From NCBI RefSeq assembly GCF_014284475.1, contig NZ_WJBC01000002.1, positions 1 to 64,000 of the forward strand: DNA of 64,000 nt, in the 5' to 3' direction. The stretch is from Acetobacterium fimetarium (lineage in GTDB: Bacteria > Bacillota > Clostridia > Eubacteriales > Eubacteriaceae). Below the pieces are notes generated by a model. It was not told the origin of the DNA. It did not search any database and saw only the letters and a list, made by a program, of their open reading frames with translations. Shown here piece by piece: positions 63,091 through 64,000 of this stretch. The position numbers and the translations under genes are program-made. How positions within the stretch are numbered: position 1 is the stretch's first letter; each line of letters opens with the position of its first letter.

Positions 63091-63277
63091 GCGGTCAGTT
63101 CGATGAAACGGACTAAAGGTAAAAAGCAACCGGAGTACCGACAATTGTTACATCATGTTGTGTGCATCAGAGCGGACATCTCGAAGAGTGTCCGATTCTG
63201 CAGCACCACAACAGATTAACAATCGTCGGTACGGGTTTAGCAACAACCTGCTGAAAACAGCGTCCTGAACTGACCGC
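63091..63277 (+). repeat. Family A structured repeat, copy A8, inside inverted GCGGTCAGTTC arms
   Basis: The core is 63134-63232 (GTACCGACAATTGTTACATC to AACAATCGTCGGTAC, 99 bp). GCGGTCAGTTC (63091-63101) and GAACTGACCGC (63267-63277) are perfect inverted arms around it, one base different from the GCGGACAGTTC arms of A7. It lies between khpA and rimM. Confidence 0.88.
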
Positions 63278-63320
63278 AAAGCAATAATTGTTTGCTTTTT
63301 ATTATGATCAGGAGAAGAAG

Positions 63321-63833
63321 ATGAAAGATAACCACTTGATAATCATTGGCCGCATCATTGGTGTTCATGGCATCAAGGGCGAGTTGAAGGTGCTGCCTTT
63401 AACTGACGATCCGGGACGTTTCTATGATTTGGAATCCGTCACTTTAGTGAAGGGGGAAACCGAACAGGAGGTTGCGATTACCGCCTGTCGTTTGCATAAA
63501 ACCAATGTGCTGCTGTTTCTGGATGGCGTAAAAACCCGGAATGACGCGGAAGCATTGATTGGCCGCGAAGTGGGAATTTCCCGGGAGCTGGCGGTGGCGC
63601 TGAACGAAGATGAATTCTTTGTTGAAGATCTGATCGGTTTGCCGGTTTACAATGACGGCGAGCTGTTGGGAAAAATAACCGATATCCTGCAGACCGGTGG
63701 TGTCGATGTGTACACCATCACCGGCGGCAAAAAAACCTATTGTGTGCCGGCCCGGAAAATCTATTTTAAAACGGTTGATCTTGGCAGTCGCCGGATTGAT
63801 GCGGCGATTCCGCAGGAAATTCTGGAGCTATGA
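63321..63833 (+). CDS. rimM: Ribosome maturation factor RimM
   Basis: The product is 170 aa from the ATG with AGGAG upstream; an earlier in-frame ATG at 63288 has no SD and lies close to the repeat. The N-terminal beta-barrel begins IGRIIGVHGIKGELKVLP and a C-terminal PRC-barrel holds EFFVEDLIGLPVY. It assists 30S maturation near S19. Its stop overlaps the trmD start (ATGA). Confidence 0.96.
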   Translation: MKDNHLIIIGRIIGVHGIKGELKVLPLTDDPGRFYDLESVTLVKGETEQEVAITACRLHKTNVLLFLDGVKTRNDAEALIGREVGISRELAVALNEDEFFVEDLIGLPVYNDGELLGKITDILQTGGVDVYTITGGKKTYCVPARKIYFKTVDLGSRRIDAAIPQEILEL

Positions 63834-64000
63834 AATATTATTTTCTGACCTTGTTTCCCGAAATATTTCAGGCGTATTTTCAGAGCGGCATGATTGGTCG
63901 CGGGGTGAAAGCAGGAATCATTGAATACGAAGTGATCAATATCCGCGATTTTTCAGGCAACAAGCATCATAAGGTCGATGATTCCCCCTACGGCGGCGGC
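63830..64000 (+). CDS. trmD: tRNA (guanine-N1)-methyltransferase TrmD, N-terminal part
   Basis: Only the first 57 codons are in the window. MKYYFLTLFPEIF at the start and DFSGNKHHKVDDSPYGGG at the edge are diagnostic for TrmD, a SPOUT methyltransferase that makes m1G37 in tRNA. It overlaps rimM by 4 bp, as in most bacteria. The rest lies beyond base 64000. Confidence 0.96.
   Translation, partial: MKYYFLTLFPEIFQAYFQSGMIGRGVKAGIIEYEVINIRDFSGNKHHKVDDSPYGGG

Noticed and set aside
10081-63232. Repeats A and B as a CRISPR array or as IS elements
   Set aside because: Copies are kilobases apart in both orientations without regular spacers, no cas genes are present, and no copy encodes a transposase.

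Overview
The window looks like a chromosomal segment of an anaerobic, acetogenic, low-to-moderate-GC Firmicute, most like Acetobacterium or a close Eubacteriaceae relative. The evidence is acetate kinase, a three-part corrinoid methyltransferase set (corrinoid protein, UroD-family methyltransferase, methyl-THF methyltransferase), cobalamin riboswitches, an anaerobic-type cobalt-precorrin reductase, and a typical Firmicute operon rpmF-plsX-acpP-rnc-smc-ftsY-ylxM-ffh-rpsP-khpA-rimM-trmD. The species is inferred from gene content only.

Layout. 0-7.7 kb: edge of a probable IS3-type transposase, a secreted DUF2202 protein, a GAPDH/AbrB-transporter pair divergent from an HTH plus PBP-like regulator, a dynamin-like GTPase, an EutP-like GTPase, and a stand-alone protein resembling the MetH activation domain. 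7.8-10.1 kb: cobalamin riboswitch 1 and cobK-cbiM-cbiN. 10.2-33.2 kb: cobalamin riboswitch 2 and a roughly 23 kb co-directional set. It encodes a BtuFCD/FecBCD-like importer, three CobN/ChlH-family chelatase large subunits, an ABC-2 exporter, a ChlI-like ATPase, a ChlI-ChlD fusion, a second substrate-binding lipoprotein, a SAM methyltransferase and a radical SAM/SPASM protein. 33.2-38.8 kb: two corrinoid proteins, a GntR/UTRA regulator with two matching operator-like sites, a CobW-like GTPase with a His-rich partner, and methyltransferases I and II. 38.8-51.2 kb: a cation diffusion facilitator behind a probable NiCo riboswitch, GTP-PEPCK, DUF1002, YqeC, DedA, DUF5661, a cache-CheW fusion, a carboxylesterase and TmcAL. 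51.7 kb to the end: ackA and the housekeeping operon, with trmD cut by the window edge.

The main candidate for an undescribed system is the riboswitch-controlled chelatase/transport cluster. It has three paralogous chelatase large subunits for one ATPase set, and one paralogue lacks the usual His motif and carries a four-cysteine cluster instead. Importers, an exporter, a methyltransferase and a radical SAM enzyme suggest uptake, metal insertion or removal, or remodelling of a tetrapyrrole or metal chelate. Its substrate cannot be read from sequence.

Two families of structured intergenic repeats also run through the window. Family A is about 99 bp, bounded by GTACCGAC...GTCGGTAC, with seven near-complete copies and one remnant. 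Family B is about 115 bp and centred on GGCGGACAGT...ACTGTTCGCC. They often lie side by side, and A also lies between two inverted half-copies of B. They interrupt otherwise conserved operons. Compensatory changes in one stem of family A suggest that its fold matters.

No tRNA, rRNA, CRISPR array or replication origin was recognised.
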